8,610 nucleotides of DNA from an uncultured Atopobium sp. (GCA_946999785.1 CAMQEO010000048.1:1-8610); one strand, 5' to 3'; shown: positions 1-6,015, counted from the stretch's first letter. The notes: a model not told the origin generated them from the sequence alone. Translations and numbers: made by a program.

Positions 1-1237
1 CAAACTGACCTAAGTCAACCTTAAATTGACCCTTAAATCCAAGTGCATCACATACGTTCGTAACACGTGCAATATATCCGTGGTGGTCAGAACCCCATAA
101 ATCAATCGAGAGCTGCGCACCTCGGTCAAACTTATTCCAGTGGTATGCAACATCGGAAGCAAAATAGGTGTAATCACCGTTAGACTTAATCAATACGCGG
201 TCTTTATCGTCGCCAAACGCGGTAGACTTAAACCAAAGTGCGCCGTCATCCGTTTTATAAAGGTATCCCATTTCATCAAGACGAGCAAAAGCTTTATCAA
301 CCAAAGAAACACCCTGCTCATTTTTGTCATAGAGCGAACGCTCTGAAAACCAAAGGTCAAAATCGCAGCGGACGTTGTGACAGGTCTTTTTGATACGAGA
401 AAGCATGGCCTGATATGCACGCTCACGGAAAACATCGCAACGCTTTTCTTCGTCAACCTTATACCAAGCATCACCATCGGCATCATAAAACTCTTTTGCA
501 ATCTCGATAATATAATCGCCACCATACGAATTACCACCAAGATGCTCGTTAAAAGCGTCCATAAAGGGGTGTTTTTCGGGATGAGAGTCATCCTCGTCTA
601 AAACGTATTCTTCACGGTCTTGCAAAAGAAGCTCATATGCTTTATTGCTATCGCAGGATTTTTCTTGCATAATTTGACAAAGTTGCACATAACGCATAGC
701 AACTGAACCGCCAAAAACATCCATTTGCGAGCCGTGGTCATTAATGTAATACTCACGGAAAACGTCATATCCACAAAAATCTAAAACATTGCAGATAGAG
801 TCACCTAAAGCAGCCCAACGGCCGTGACCAACATATAATGGTCCAGTTGGATTAGCAGAAATGAACTCGTAATTTATCTTAAAACCATGACCATCGTCAC
901 ATGAGCCCCATCTACTACCCTGTGCACGAACGTCATTAATAACATCGTTACTGGCAGCGGCCTTGAGATAAAAATTAATAAAGCCAGGACCTGCTATTTC
1001 AACTTTCTCAACTTCCTTGTTCTCGGGAAGATGATCAACAATAATCTGCGCGATTTTTGCAGGAGCCATATGCGCAAGACGAGCAGTTCGCAGCGCTACG
1101 GTTGAAGACCAATCACCGTGATCGGCATCAGCTGGACGCTCAATACAGGCGTCTTCGATTTTGAAATCAGGAAGATCTGAAGATGCTTGGGCATCCTTAA
1201 GAGCACAAAGAACAAGGTCATTAATTGCTTCGGGCAT
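1..1237 (-). CDS. argS: Arginyl-tRNA synthetase, N-terminal part (runs off left edge)
   Basis: Class I aminoacyl-tRNA synthetase that charges tRNA-Arg with arginine in the cytoplasm. The ATG at 1235-1237 follows a good ribosome site (AAAGGAG, 6 nt upstream). 412 complete codons are visible. The N-terminal Add1-type tRNA-binding domain covers roughly residues 1-95. The Rossmann catalytic domain follows, with the signature ANPTGPLYVGHGR at about 128-140, in which YVGH is the HIGH motif. Further on, WGSDHHGYIARV matches the ArgRS-typical (A/S)DHHGY segment. The reading stops just before the expected KMSKS-like loop, so that loop and the anticodon-binding domain are outside the window (family length about 550-590). 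The first residue of HIGH is Tyr instead of the usual His. A 247-bp gap with AT-rich leader separates it from pncB upstream, so it is probably transcribed on its own. Identity is secure. Confidence 0.96.
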   Translation of the reverse strand, partial: MPEAINDLVLCALKDAQASSDLPDFKIEDACIERPADADHGDWSSTVALRTARLAHMAPAKIAQIIVDHLPENKEVEKVEIAGPGFINFYLKAAASNDVINDVRAQGSRWGSCDDGHGFKINYEFISANPTGPLYVGHGRWAALGDSICNVLDFCGYDVFREYYINDHGSQMDVFGGSVAMRYVQLCQIMQEKSCDSNKAYELLLQDREEYVLDEDDSHPEKHPFMDAFNEHLGGNSYGGDYIIEIAKEFYDADGDAWYKVDEEKRCDVFRERAYQAMLSRIKKTCHNVRCDFDLWFSERSLYDKNEQGVSLVDKAFARLDEMGYLYKTDDGALWFKSTAFGDDKDRVLIKSNGDYTYFASDVAYHWNKFDRGAQLSIDLWGSDHHGYIARVTNVCDALGFKGQFKVDLGQF

Positions 1238-1345
1238 ATATAACTCCTTTAATCATATACATGCTGGACGTATACTATCTCATACAAATACAACACACAA
1301 AAATCTGTATACTTTTTAATCATACGTATAAAATAAACAAAATAC
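1238..1345 (-). promoter_or_regulatory. AT-rich argS leader/promoter region with GTATAC motifs
   Basis: The 108 bases before argS hold the ribosome site and several TATAC-type elements: GTATAC at 1270-1275 and 1307-1312, and the palindrome ATACGTAT at 1322-1329. Reading the minus strand, TATACG (1269-1274) or TATACA (1306-1311) could serve as -10 boxes, but I find no good -35 at proper spacing for either. I cannot see a T-box specifier/antiterminator structure. The repeated hexamers may be promoter elements or simply AT-rich composition. Confidence 0.3.
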
Positions 1346-1418
1346 ATTGGAAAAAATAAAAATTAACCAAAAAGTATGTTTTGTATGTTTACGAGCATAA
1401 AAGCATTCAAAATTTCAC

Positions 1419-1468
1419 GAGCACAAAGGGCACGCGGCGCCTAAGCACTCAAGCGGGAGCGCGTGCTC
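1419..1468 (-). other. GC-rich hairpin with competing arms downstream of pncB
   Basis: In an otherwise AT-rich gap, GCACGCG (1430-1436) is the exact inverse complement of CGCGTGC (1460-1466), separated by 23 bases that can add a few inner pairs. A second left arm, GAGCAC (1419-1424), can pair instead with GTGCTC (1463-1468), so two overlapping stems compete for one right arm. Lying 17-66 bases beyond the pncB stop, it may end or protect the pncB transcript. There is no U-run typical of an intrinsic terminator, so function is uncertain. Confidence 0.4.
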
Positions 1469-1484
1469 ACACAAGGATATGCCG

Positions 1485-2987
1485 TTATCGTCGTCGCGTT
1501 TGGTCACCACAAGAAGATTGAATTGCTGCATGGCTTTGCACAAGCTTGCGTGTAAGCTCGGATAGACGAGGTTCAAGACCAACAGGATACACTTGCGGAT
1601 TTAAAAATCTTCTAATAGCTGGATCAAGATGAGCCTGAGCATCAAGCGAACGCGCGCGCGAAACTTCCAAACTATCAGGTTCTTTACAACGCTGACCTTG
1701 CTTAACAATTTGTTCAAGGAGCTCATAACAAGTTGCATCGTGCAATTTATAACTTACTAAGTCGTCCAACACATCAACCATATGAGAAGGAGCATTTGAT
1801 GCGTCACACTCTGTTGCGATCATATCTCCTACCAGGTTATTGTGGCTATCAACATAACGTAAGATGCGTTGAATCCCTGGAATGGTACGCTTATACGCCA
1901 TCTCAGATAACTTAATAGTGGGTGTCCATGCAACATCTGAATTATTTCTAATAGCTGAAAGTTTATAGACGCCTCCCAAAGCAGGCTGAGGATCGCAGGT
2001 AGCAAGCTTAGTACCAACACCGAATGAATCAATGGGTGCATGCTGCGCTAACAGGGACTGAATGGTAAACTCGTCCAAATCGTTGGAAACTGAGATTTTA
2101 ACGTATGAAAGATTCTCTTGGTCAAAAGCCTGTCGTACGCGTTTTGAAAGCTTTGCCAAGTCACCACTATCAAGACGGACGCCCAAGAGATGCTCTCCTC
2201 GTGCTTCCATCTCGTGCGCAACGGTGATTGCATCTTGAATGCCAAGGTTAACATCATAGGTATCAAGCAGCAGCACACAATTATAAGGGCTTGATTGAGC
2301 ATAAGCCCTAAATGCATCAAGTTGCGAAGGAAACGACATTACCCATGAATGAGCATGCGTACCAAAAACAGGAATGTTATAAATTTTACCAGCAAGCAAG
2401 TTTGAAGTTGCACCAGCACCACCAATATAGGAAGCGCGCGCTACACTCAAACCGCCATCGTACCCCTGCGCACGTCTAAGTCCAAACTCAAAAACGGGAC
2501 GTCCTTGAGCAGCACTAACAACACGCGCAGTTTTAGTTGCAAGTAAGGTTTGAAAATTAACCGTATTTAAGAGAGCTGTTTCTAAAAGTTGGCAATCGAT
2601 AAGAGGGCCTTGAACACGTACGAGAGGTTCACGAGGAAAAACAACATCTCCTTCGGGTACTGCCCATATATCAACATGCATACGAAATGTACGCAGATAG
2701 TCTAAAAATCCTGGTTTGAACATAGCACCACCAGCAGGTGCTTTAAGCGAGGCAAGATAATCGATGATCGTATCATCAAAAGAAAAATTCTCAACTAACT
2801 CAGCAATCTGAGACATACCACACGCAATAGCATAACCGCCATCAAATGGATTAGAACGAAAAAAGACTGTAAAGCAAGATTGCATATCCACAAGTCCTGC
2901 ATCCCAATACCCTTGAGCCATGGTAAATTCGTATAAATCGGTATTAAGAGACACGTCATGAGCGGACGTTGCATCGGTAAGAGCCAT
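1485..2987 (-). CDS. pncB: Nicotinate phosphoribosyltransferase
   Basis: Salvages nicotinate to NAD: nicotinate + PRPP (+ ATP) gives nicotinate mononucleotide, the Preiss-Handler route, in the cytosol. The 500-residue protein has the NAPRTase hallmarks in order: N-terminal LNTDLYEFTMAQGYW (residues 14-28); FEFGLRRAQGYDGG (166-179), the pyridine/PRPP-site strand; GTHAHSWVMSF (209-219), where His213 is the position of the phosphorylated histidine; LLDTYDV (240-246); VRLDSGDL (270-277); SNDLDEF (301-307); and GVGTKLAT (323-330). Length fits the longer bacterial form. The ATG at 2985-2987 is preceded by AAAGGAAG about 5 bases upstream, supporting this start. The C-terminus ends in Arg-Arg-Arg. 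It lies 72 bp downstream of a small tail-anchored protein gene and may be read both from its own promoter and from upstream. Nothing appears broken. Confidence 0.96.
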   Translation of the reverse strand: MALTDATSAHDVSLNTDLYEFTMAQGYWDAGLVDMQSCFTVFFRSNPFDGGYAIACGMSQIAELVENFSFDDTIIDYLASLKAPAGGAMFKPGFLDYLRTFRMHVDIWAVPEGDVVFPREPLVRVQGPLIDCQLLETALLNTVNFQTLLATKTARVVSAAQGRPVFEFGLRRAQGYDGGLSVARASYIGGAGATSNLLAGKIYNIPVFGTHAHSWVMSFPSQLDAFRAYAQSSPYNCVLLLDTYDVNLGIQDAITVAHEMEARGEHLLGVRLDSGDLAKLSKRVRQAFDQENLSYVKISVSNDLDEFTIQSLLAQHAPIDSFGVGTKLATCDPQPALGGVYKLSAIRNNSDVAWTPTIKLSEMAYKRTIPGIQRILRYVDSHNNLVGDMIATECDASNAPSHMVDVLDDLVSYKLHDATCYELLEQIVKQGQRCKEPDSLEVSRARSLDAQAHLDPAIRRFLNPQVYPVGLEPRLSELTRKLVQSHAAIQSSCGDQTRRR

Positions 2988-3022
2988 AGTATCTTCCTTT
3001 ACAATGAAAAGTTAATGCCTTA

Positions 3023-3054
3023 ATTGTACCACTAAAAATGCATAAGTCTTGCAT
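3023..3054 (-). promoter_or_regulatory. Candidate pncB promoter -10 with upstream dyad
   Basis: On the minus strand TACAAT (3023-3028) lies 35 bases before the pncB start and is a good -10 box. No close match to TTGACA lies 16-18 bases upstream. Where a -35 would fall there is an inverted repeat, ATGCA (3038-3042) and TGCAT (3050-3054) with a 7-base gap, which could be an operator or activator site. Function is inferred only from position. Confidence 0.35.
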
Positions 3055-3059
3055 CTAAG

Positions 3060-3383
3060 TTATGCCGAAAGACGCATAATAATAAGGATGGCAGCCGCAA
3101 GTACTGCTAAGCATATAAGCACAATTTTTTGTCCAAGCGGCATGCGCAAATCGTCATCAGGTTCCATGATTTTTCTGTTCTTCTCTTGAATATATTTAAT
3201 GTGTTCATCCCGAGCACGCACGAACGCAGCTTGCTGCTTTTGAGCAGCTTGTGCCCGTTGCTGCTCGCGCATTCGTTCGGCTTTTTCTTTTCTAAGCTCC
3301 AACAACTCCGCACGCTCAGCCCGAGATAGAGAATCCTCGTCATGCGTTTGTTTATCTCTTTGTTGATTTACTTCATCTGTCAT
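3060..3383 (-). CDS. Small coiled-coil protein with C-terminal membrane anchor, unknown function
   Basis: A 107-residue protein I cannot assign to a named family. Residues 1-20 are polar; about 20-75 are rich in Glu, Lys, Arg, Gln and Ala with few helix breakers and look like a long charged helix or coiled coil. Residues 86-103 (KIVLICLAVLAAAILIIM) form one hydrophobic membrane segment, followed only by RLSA. This is a tail-anchor layout with the bulk in the cytoplasm and no signal peptide. I chose the ATG at 3381-3383 because GGAAAGGGA lies directly upstream. The open frame extends to 3596, but that would run through the end of the radical SAM gene in another frame. It begins 46 bp after that gene and ends 72 bp before pncB, suggesting co-transcription. 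The gene looks real from its ribosome site and composition; its role is unknown. Confidence 0.75.
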   Translation of the reverse strand: MTDEVNQQRDKQTHDEDSLSRAERAELLELRKEKAERMREQQRAQAAQKQQAAFVRARDEHIKYIQEKNRKIMEPDDDLRMPLGQKIVLICLAVLAAAILIIMRLSA

Positions 3384-3429
3384 GTTTTCCCTTTCCATCA
3401 TATTCGCAGATAAATTGCGGTACAAGCGC

Positions 3430-4407
3430 TTATGCAACTGACACACGTCGCGCAGACGCGGTAAATGAAGAAAGTTCTGGTCCTTGAACACCAGTTGCGT
3501 CAAATTCTGGAATAAAGCTTTCTGAAACTGTACCGCCTTGTTGCCACCACATACGTTCAAAGCCAAGATCATCGGCATGATCAAGTACGGCTTCATATTC
3601 TTCGTTAGTTAAGGCATGTGCTAAATTACCTCCGGCTTTGCGGCAACGCTTATTAGGCGTATATTGATTCATAACCGAAATATCAATCTCGTTATGGCCT
3701 ATCTTCCACAATTTATCTAAAACCTTACACGAATCATCGCTGTGACCAGGCATAACTAAATGACGAACAATAATGCCACGAAGCATTTTACCAGTTGACT
3801 CATCAATAAGACGACCACCATGCTGGCGTAAGCTTATAATCATTTGCTCAAGAGACGCCGCTGCCATTTGCGGATAATCAGCTGCAGAGGTAAGCATTTT
3901 TGCCAATTTAGACGATGCAAATTTAAAATCAGGAAGCCAAATATCAATAACATCAGACATTGCTTCTATAGTTTCGGGACGCTCGTATCCCGAAGTATTG
4001 CACACAATAGGCAACTGTAATCCAGCGTCTTTTGCCATAAAGAGCGCTTCACGCACATGAGGCGCATAATGAAGCGGCGTAACCAAGTTAATGTTGAGCG
4101 CACCTTGCGCTTGTAGCTCAAGCATAATCTCGGCAAGGCGCGCAGTGGTAATTTTTAACCCAAAACCTTCTTGAGAAATCTTAAAGTTTTGGCAAAATGC
4201 ACAACGAAGCGGACATCCAGTAAAAAAGATTGCTCCTGAGCCTTTTGTTCCCGAAATGGGCGGCTCTTCCCAAAAATGAAGTGCCGCGCGCGCAATATAG
4301 AGCGAATTAGAAGCACCACAAAAGCCTGCATGGCCAAGGTTACGCTTTGCATGACACATACGTGGACAAAGTTGGCATACATCATATGATGCATTGGTTA
4401 TACGCAT
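3430..4407 (-). CDS. PflX-like radical SAM protein (COG1313 type, putative glycyl-radical activase homologue)
   Basis: About 325 residues. It resembles the uncharacterised radical SAM proteins related to pyruvate formate-lyase activating enzyme (PflX, COG1313). The radical SAM motif CPLRCAFC lies at residues 65-72 from this start and supplies the three cysteines for the [4Fe-4S] cluster that cleaves S-adenosylmethionine. Before it is a second cysteine set, CQLCPRMC at 11-18 plus the Cys of GFCG at 30, typical of this subfamily and suggestive of another metal or Fe-S site. Other family blocks are ARAALHFWEEPPISG, IVCNTSGYE, DIWLPDFKF and RGIIVRHLVMPG. The substrate of this family is not known to me. 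The ATG at 4405-4407 fits family N-termini, but an in-frame GTG at 4426-4428 would add 7 residues and neither has a strong ribosome site. It heads a probable unit with the tail-anchored protein and pncB. Confidence 0.88.
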   Translation of the reverse strand: MRITNASYDVCQLCPRMCHAKRNLGHAGFCGASNSLYIARAALHFWEEPPISGTKGSGAIFFTGCPLRCAFCQNFKISQEGFGLKITTARLAEIMLELQAQGALNINLVTPLHYAPHVREALFMAKDAGLQLPIVCNTSGYERPETIEAMSDVIDIWLPDFKFASSKLAKMLTSAADYPQMAAASLEQMIISLRQHGGRLIDESTGKMLRGIIVRHLVMPGHSDDSCKVLDKLWKIGHNEIDISVMNQYTPNKRCRKAGGNLAHALTNEEYEAVLDHADDLGFERMWWQQGGTVSESFIPEFDATGVQGPELSSFTASARRVSVA

Positions 4408-4449
4408 AAACGCTGACTTCACTTTCACTGACTAGAGATAACGCACCTT

Positions 4450-4499
4450 ATTGTAACGTAGCTATCAATAATAAAGCAAAAGACTTGCTGAAGTTACAA
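4450..4499 (-). promoter_or_regulatory. Promoter of the radical SAM gene, flanked by a 7-bp inverted repeat
   Basis: On the minus strand TTGCTT (4474-4479) and TACAAT (4450-4455) with an 18-base spacer form a plausible sigma-A promoter 43 bases before the chosen start. The expected transcript start is near 4443. Inverted arms TTGTAAC (4451-4457) and GTTACAA (4493-4499) lie on either side, one overlapping the -10 and one upstream of the -35. Such a layout could bind a repressor at both ends, but a 7-bp match can also occur by chance. Confidence 0.45.
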
Positions 4500-4529
4500 A
4501 GAAACGTAGAACCTATATGAATGAAGCCA

Positions 4530-4546
4530 CGTAATGACAGGTTACG
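4530..4546. repeat. Short inverted repeat CGTAA-7-TTACG
   Basis: CGTAA (4530-4534) and TTACG (4542-4546) form a perfect 5-bp dyad with a 7-base gap, 24-40 bases beyond the stop of the 129-residue gene. There is no T-run after it, so it is not an obvious terminator. It may be an upstream operator of the radical SAM gene, or may mean nothing. Confidence 0.25.
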
Positions 4547-4570
4547 CATATAAACAAAGAGATACCAACT

Positions 4571-4960
4571 CTACTGTTTATCGTCGCCAATAACGGTAAC
4601 TACACATCCATCTTTTACCACAATCATAAATTTACCATTGTTACATGGATACCGACCATTACCAAGCTCTTCTACCAAATGACATGTTGTTTGGTTGAGT
4701 ATCTTGTTCTCGATATCTTCTATATTTATGCCAAGCACACGCTCAACGTAGCGAATAATAGCATGTTCGGACACGGTTAATTTTTTATTTTGCAACATAA
4801 GCTTATCTATTTTGGTGCTAAGTATTTGAATACTTGTTTTCTTAGTAGCTATGGTATGTTTAATTTCTTGCTGATGAGCATAAAGAGCTTCGACTTCTCC
4901 AACCAAATTATTTTTAAGCGTTTGAAGCTTTTTTATTTCAGCACGTGCAGCCACACCCAT
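4571..4960 (-). CDS. Orphan protein: coiled-coil N-terminus plus phage-type HAxxRYxERV domain
   Basis: A 129-residue cytoplasmic protein of unknown function. Residues about 5-58 are a charged, leucine/isoleucine-spaced helix that looks like a coiled coil. Residues 64-78 carry SEHAIIRYVERVLGI, followed by a helix (EDIENKIL) and a C-terminal beta-rich end containing KFMIVVKDGCVVTVIG (110-125). From memory, short phage and prophage proteins share this [ST]xHAxxRYxERV...VVTV pattern; none has a function I can name. The ATG at 4958-4960 follows AAAGGGGAG, a strong ribosome site, 4 bases away. The gene stands alone between the tRNA-Asn terminator and the radical SAM gene, with its own candidate promoter and a palindrome in its leader. 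No integrase, toxin or antitoxin partner is visible. It could be a prophage remnant or an independently kept accessory gene. Confidence 0.8.
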   Translation of the reverse strand: MGVAARAEIKKLQTLKNNLVGEVEALYAHQQEIKHTIATKKTSIQILSTKIDKLMLQNKKLTVSEHAIIRYVERVLGINIEDIENKILNQTTCHLVEELGNGRYPCNNGKFMIVVKDGCVVTVIGDDKQ

Positions 4961-4977
4961 GACACTCCCCTTTCATA

Positions 4978-4999
4978 CATGAATACAGATGTATCCATG
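4978..4999 (-). promoter_or_regulatory. 22-bp palindrome/hairpin in the leader of the 129-residue gene
   Basis: The arms CATGAATACA (4978-4987) and TGTATCCATG (4990-4999) surround a 2-base centre. The only arm mismatch becomes a G-U pair in the minus-strand RNA. The transcript could therefore fold a stem of about nine pairs with a four-base loop, ending 5 bases before the strong ribosome site (4964-4972). At the DNA level it is also a near-perfect operator-like dyad. Either protein binding or translational control is possible; the sequence cannot decide. Confidence 0.5.
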
Positions 5000-5017
5000 A
5001 ATTAATCCGTTAGCTGT

Positions 5018-5047
5018 ACTATAACTGAGGGGTCGGACATTAATTAA
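5018..5047 (-). promoter_or_regulatory. Candidate promoter of the 129-residue gene
   Basis: TATAGT on the minus strand (5018-5023) is a good -10 box. The hexamer TTAATT (5042-5047), 18 bases upstream, is only a weak -35. The position after the tRNA terminator and before the leader palindrome fits an independent promoter starting near 5011. Confidence 0.35.
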
Positions 5048-5096
5048 AATATGAATGTATATACGAGGTTAAAAGAAACGAAGAGGATCAAAAGAT

Positions 5097-5128
5097 AAGA
5101 AAAAACCGAGCATCAAAGATACTCGGTT
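5097..5128 (-). terminator. Intrinsic terminator of tRNA-Asn
   Basis: On the minus strand AACCGAGTATC (5118-5128) pairs along all 11 positions (one G-U) with GATGCTCGGTT (5104-5114) around a three-base loop. A T-run follows immediately (5100-5105). It sits 11 bases after the tRNA 3' end and is a textbook Rho-independent terminator. Confidence 0.93.
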
Positions 5129-5139
5129 ATAACATATTC

Positions 5140-5214
5140 TGGCTCCCCGAGTAGGATTCGAACCTACGACACGCTGATTAACAGTCAGCTGCGCTACCGC
5201 TGCGCCATCGGGGA
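5140..5214 (-). tRNA. tRNA-Asn (anticodon GUU)
   Basis: 75 bases folding as a complete cloverleaf. The acceptor stem TCCCCGA/TCGGGGA is 7 perfect pairs, the D stem GCGC/GCGC, the anticodon stem GCTGA/TCAGC with loop CTGTTAA (anticodon GTT, asparagine), the variable loop GTGTC, and the T stem GTAGG/CCTAC with loop TTCGAAT. The discriminator is G and the CCA end is encoded (plus strand TGG at 5140-5142). It decodes AAC and AAT. It has its own promoter and terminator and lies between the FMN reductase gene and a phage-type orphan gene. A translated frame over this region is an artefact. Confidence 0.98.
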
Positions 5215-5219
5215 ATAAT

Positions 5220-5268
5220 CGTGCGCAAGCACGGATAACTACTATACCAAACTCATCCATAAAGACAA
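5220..5268 (-). promoter_or_regulatory. tRNA-Asn promoter and 5' leader hairpin
   Basis: On the minus strand TTGTCT (5263-5268) and TATAGT (5241-5246) with a 16-base spacer form a good sigma-A promoter starting near 5234. The short leader contains a perfect 5-bp hairpin, CGTGC/GCACG with loop TTGC (5220-5233), ending 5 bases before the mature tRNA. It may help present the precursor to RNase P, though that is inference. Confidence 0.6.
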
Positions 5269-5275
5269 GTGCTAA

Positions 5276-5312
5276 ATTAAAATTTCTACGTAAAAATTCA
5301 AAAAAGTAGAAA
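5276..5312 (-). terminator. Possible weak terminator after the FMN reductase gene
   Basis: On the minus strand TTTCTAC (5306-5312) pairs with GTAGAAA (5283-5289) across a 16-base A/T-rich loop, followed by TTTTAA. The stem is AT-rich and the loop long, so termination would be weak. It lies 47-83 bases past the stop and just before the tRNA promoter. Confidence 0.35.
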
Positions 5313-5358
5313 AACAGCTGGTAAAGTCATTGCACGTGCGCTAAAAATATGCTCGCGT

Positions 5359-5928
5359 TTAGTGACGAGGGTTTGCTTCCACTAATGCTACAAATTTATC
5401 TACATAACTTTGTAAAAACTTATACGTAGACTCAACAGCAATGCGACCATTTTCGTCAAGCAACGAAGGAGACTTGCCTAAAAATACCTCAGGCTGACCC
5501 ATAAGTGGCATATCAAAATAAGAAAGTGCAAGGCGAAGATTTTTTTGAGCACTGTAGCCACCCATAGCACCAACGGAATGGCTCATCATGCCACAAGGCG
5601 TGCCTTTCCATGCTACGTCACCTGCAGGTTTAGAGGCAACATCCACAGCATTCTTAAGACATGCAGGAATGCAACGATTGTTTTCAGGAGTTACAAACAA
5701 AACGCCGTCAGCAGCTTTAATGGTATTTCTAAACTCTGTATAGCTAGCTGGAAGCGGCTTGTCAGCTTCTTCGGGGTTGTCGTAATCGGCATCATAGAGT
5801 GGTAAATCACGAATCTCAACAATCTTTGCTTCATAATCGTTAGGAAACATATCAAGAACATTATTTGCAATCTTGCGAGCATAGGAACCTTTACGTAAGC
5901 TTCCCACCAAAACAGCGATGTGTTTCAT
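5359..5928 (-). CDS. NADPH-dependent FMN reductase / quinone reductase-like flavoprotein
   Basis: A 189-residue soluble flavodoxin-fold protein of the NADPH-dependent FMN reductase family (ChrR/azoreductase type). The family usually transfers two electrons from NAD(P)H through bound FMN to quinones, chromate or flavins. The FMN phosphate-binding loop is GSLRKGSYARK (residues 9-19). The second flavin motif, normally TPEYNRSIPG, reads TPENNRCIPA here (80-89), with Asn for the conserved Tyr and Cys for Ser. LKNAVDVAS and SVGAMGGYSAQKNLR (118-132) follow in the expected order. I chose the ATG at 5926-5928 because GGAGGAGAG lies 2-10 bases upstream; an in-frame ATG four codons earlier lies inside that ribosome-site region. 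Its promoter region contains an inverted repeat, suggesting regulation. The substrate cannot be told from sequence. Confidence 0.9.
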   Translation of the reverse strand: MKHIAVLVGSLRKGSYARKIANNVLDMFPNDYEAKIVEIRDLPLYDADYDNPEEADKPLPASYTEFRNTIKAADGVLFVTPENNRCIPACLKNAVDVASKPAGDVAWKGTPCGMMSHSVGAMGGYSAQKNLRLALSYFDMPLMGQPEVFLGKSPSLLDENGRIAVESTYKFLQSYVDKFVALVEANPRH

Positions 5929-5968
5929 ACTCTCCTCCATCTACTCAATAAAAGATAACAATAAAGTT

Positions 5969-6015
5969 GTACCCAATTTGGAAGTGTCCTATAACACAAA
6001 CCAATTGGGTACCAA
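5969..6015 (-). promoter_or_regulatory. FMN reductase promoter with 10-bp inverted repeat (candidate operators)
   Basis: On the minus strand TTGGTA (6010-6015) and TATAGG (5988-5993) with a 16-base spacer form a plausible promoter. The arms GTACCCAATT (5969-5978) and AATTGGGTAC (6003-6012) are perfect inverse complements, 24 bases apart. One overlaps the -35 and the other lies just past the likely start point. Each arm adjoins its own small palindrome (CCAATTGG / CCAATTTGG). This looks like a pair of repressor sites about three helical turns apart. The long loop and lack of a T-run argue against a terminator of rpoD. Confidence 0.6.

Noticed and set aside
190..591. 133-residue open frame on the minus strand inside argS
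   Set aside because: It is out of frame with ArgS, whose continuous reading and conserved motifs span the same bases.
1238..1484. T-box riboswitch upstream of argS
   Set aside because: No T-box consensus, antiterminator/terminator pair or arginine specifier loop could be recognised; the sequence is AT-rich with only short dyads.
3384..3596. N-terminal extension of the tail-anchored protein to 178 residues
   Set aside because: It overlaps the well-supported end of the radical SAM gene in another frame; the internal ATG at 3383 has a clear ribosome site.
4400..5139. Prophage or island attachment repeat (copy of the tRNA-Asn 3' end)
   Set aside because: I looked for a second copy of the T-loop/acceptor sequence downstream of the tRNA and found none in the window; no integrase is visible either.
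5069..5260. Open frame of 63 residues on the minus strand spanning the tRNA region
   Set aside because: It is a translation of tRNA-Asn and its terminator (it contains the familiar tRNA artefact string VGSNPTRGA), not a protein gene.
5969..6012. Terminator for rpoD
   Set aside because: The 10-bp arms are separated by 24 bases and there is no T-run after the downstream arm; position over a promoter fits operators better.
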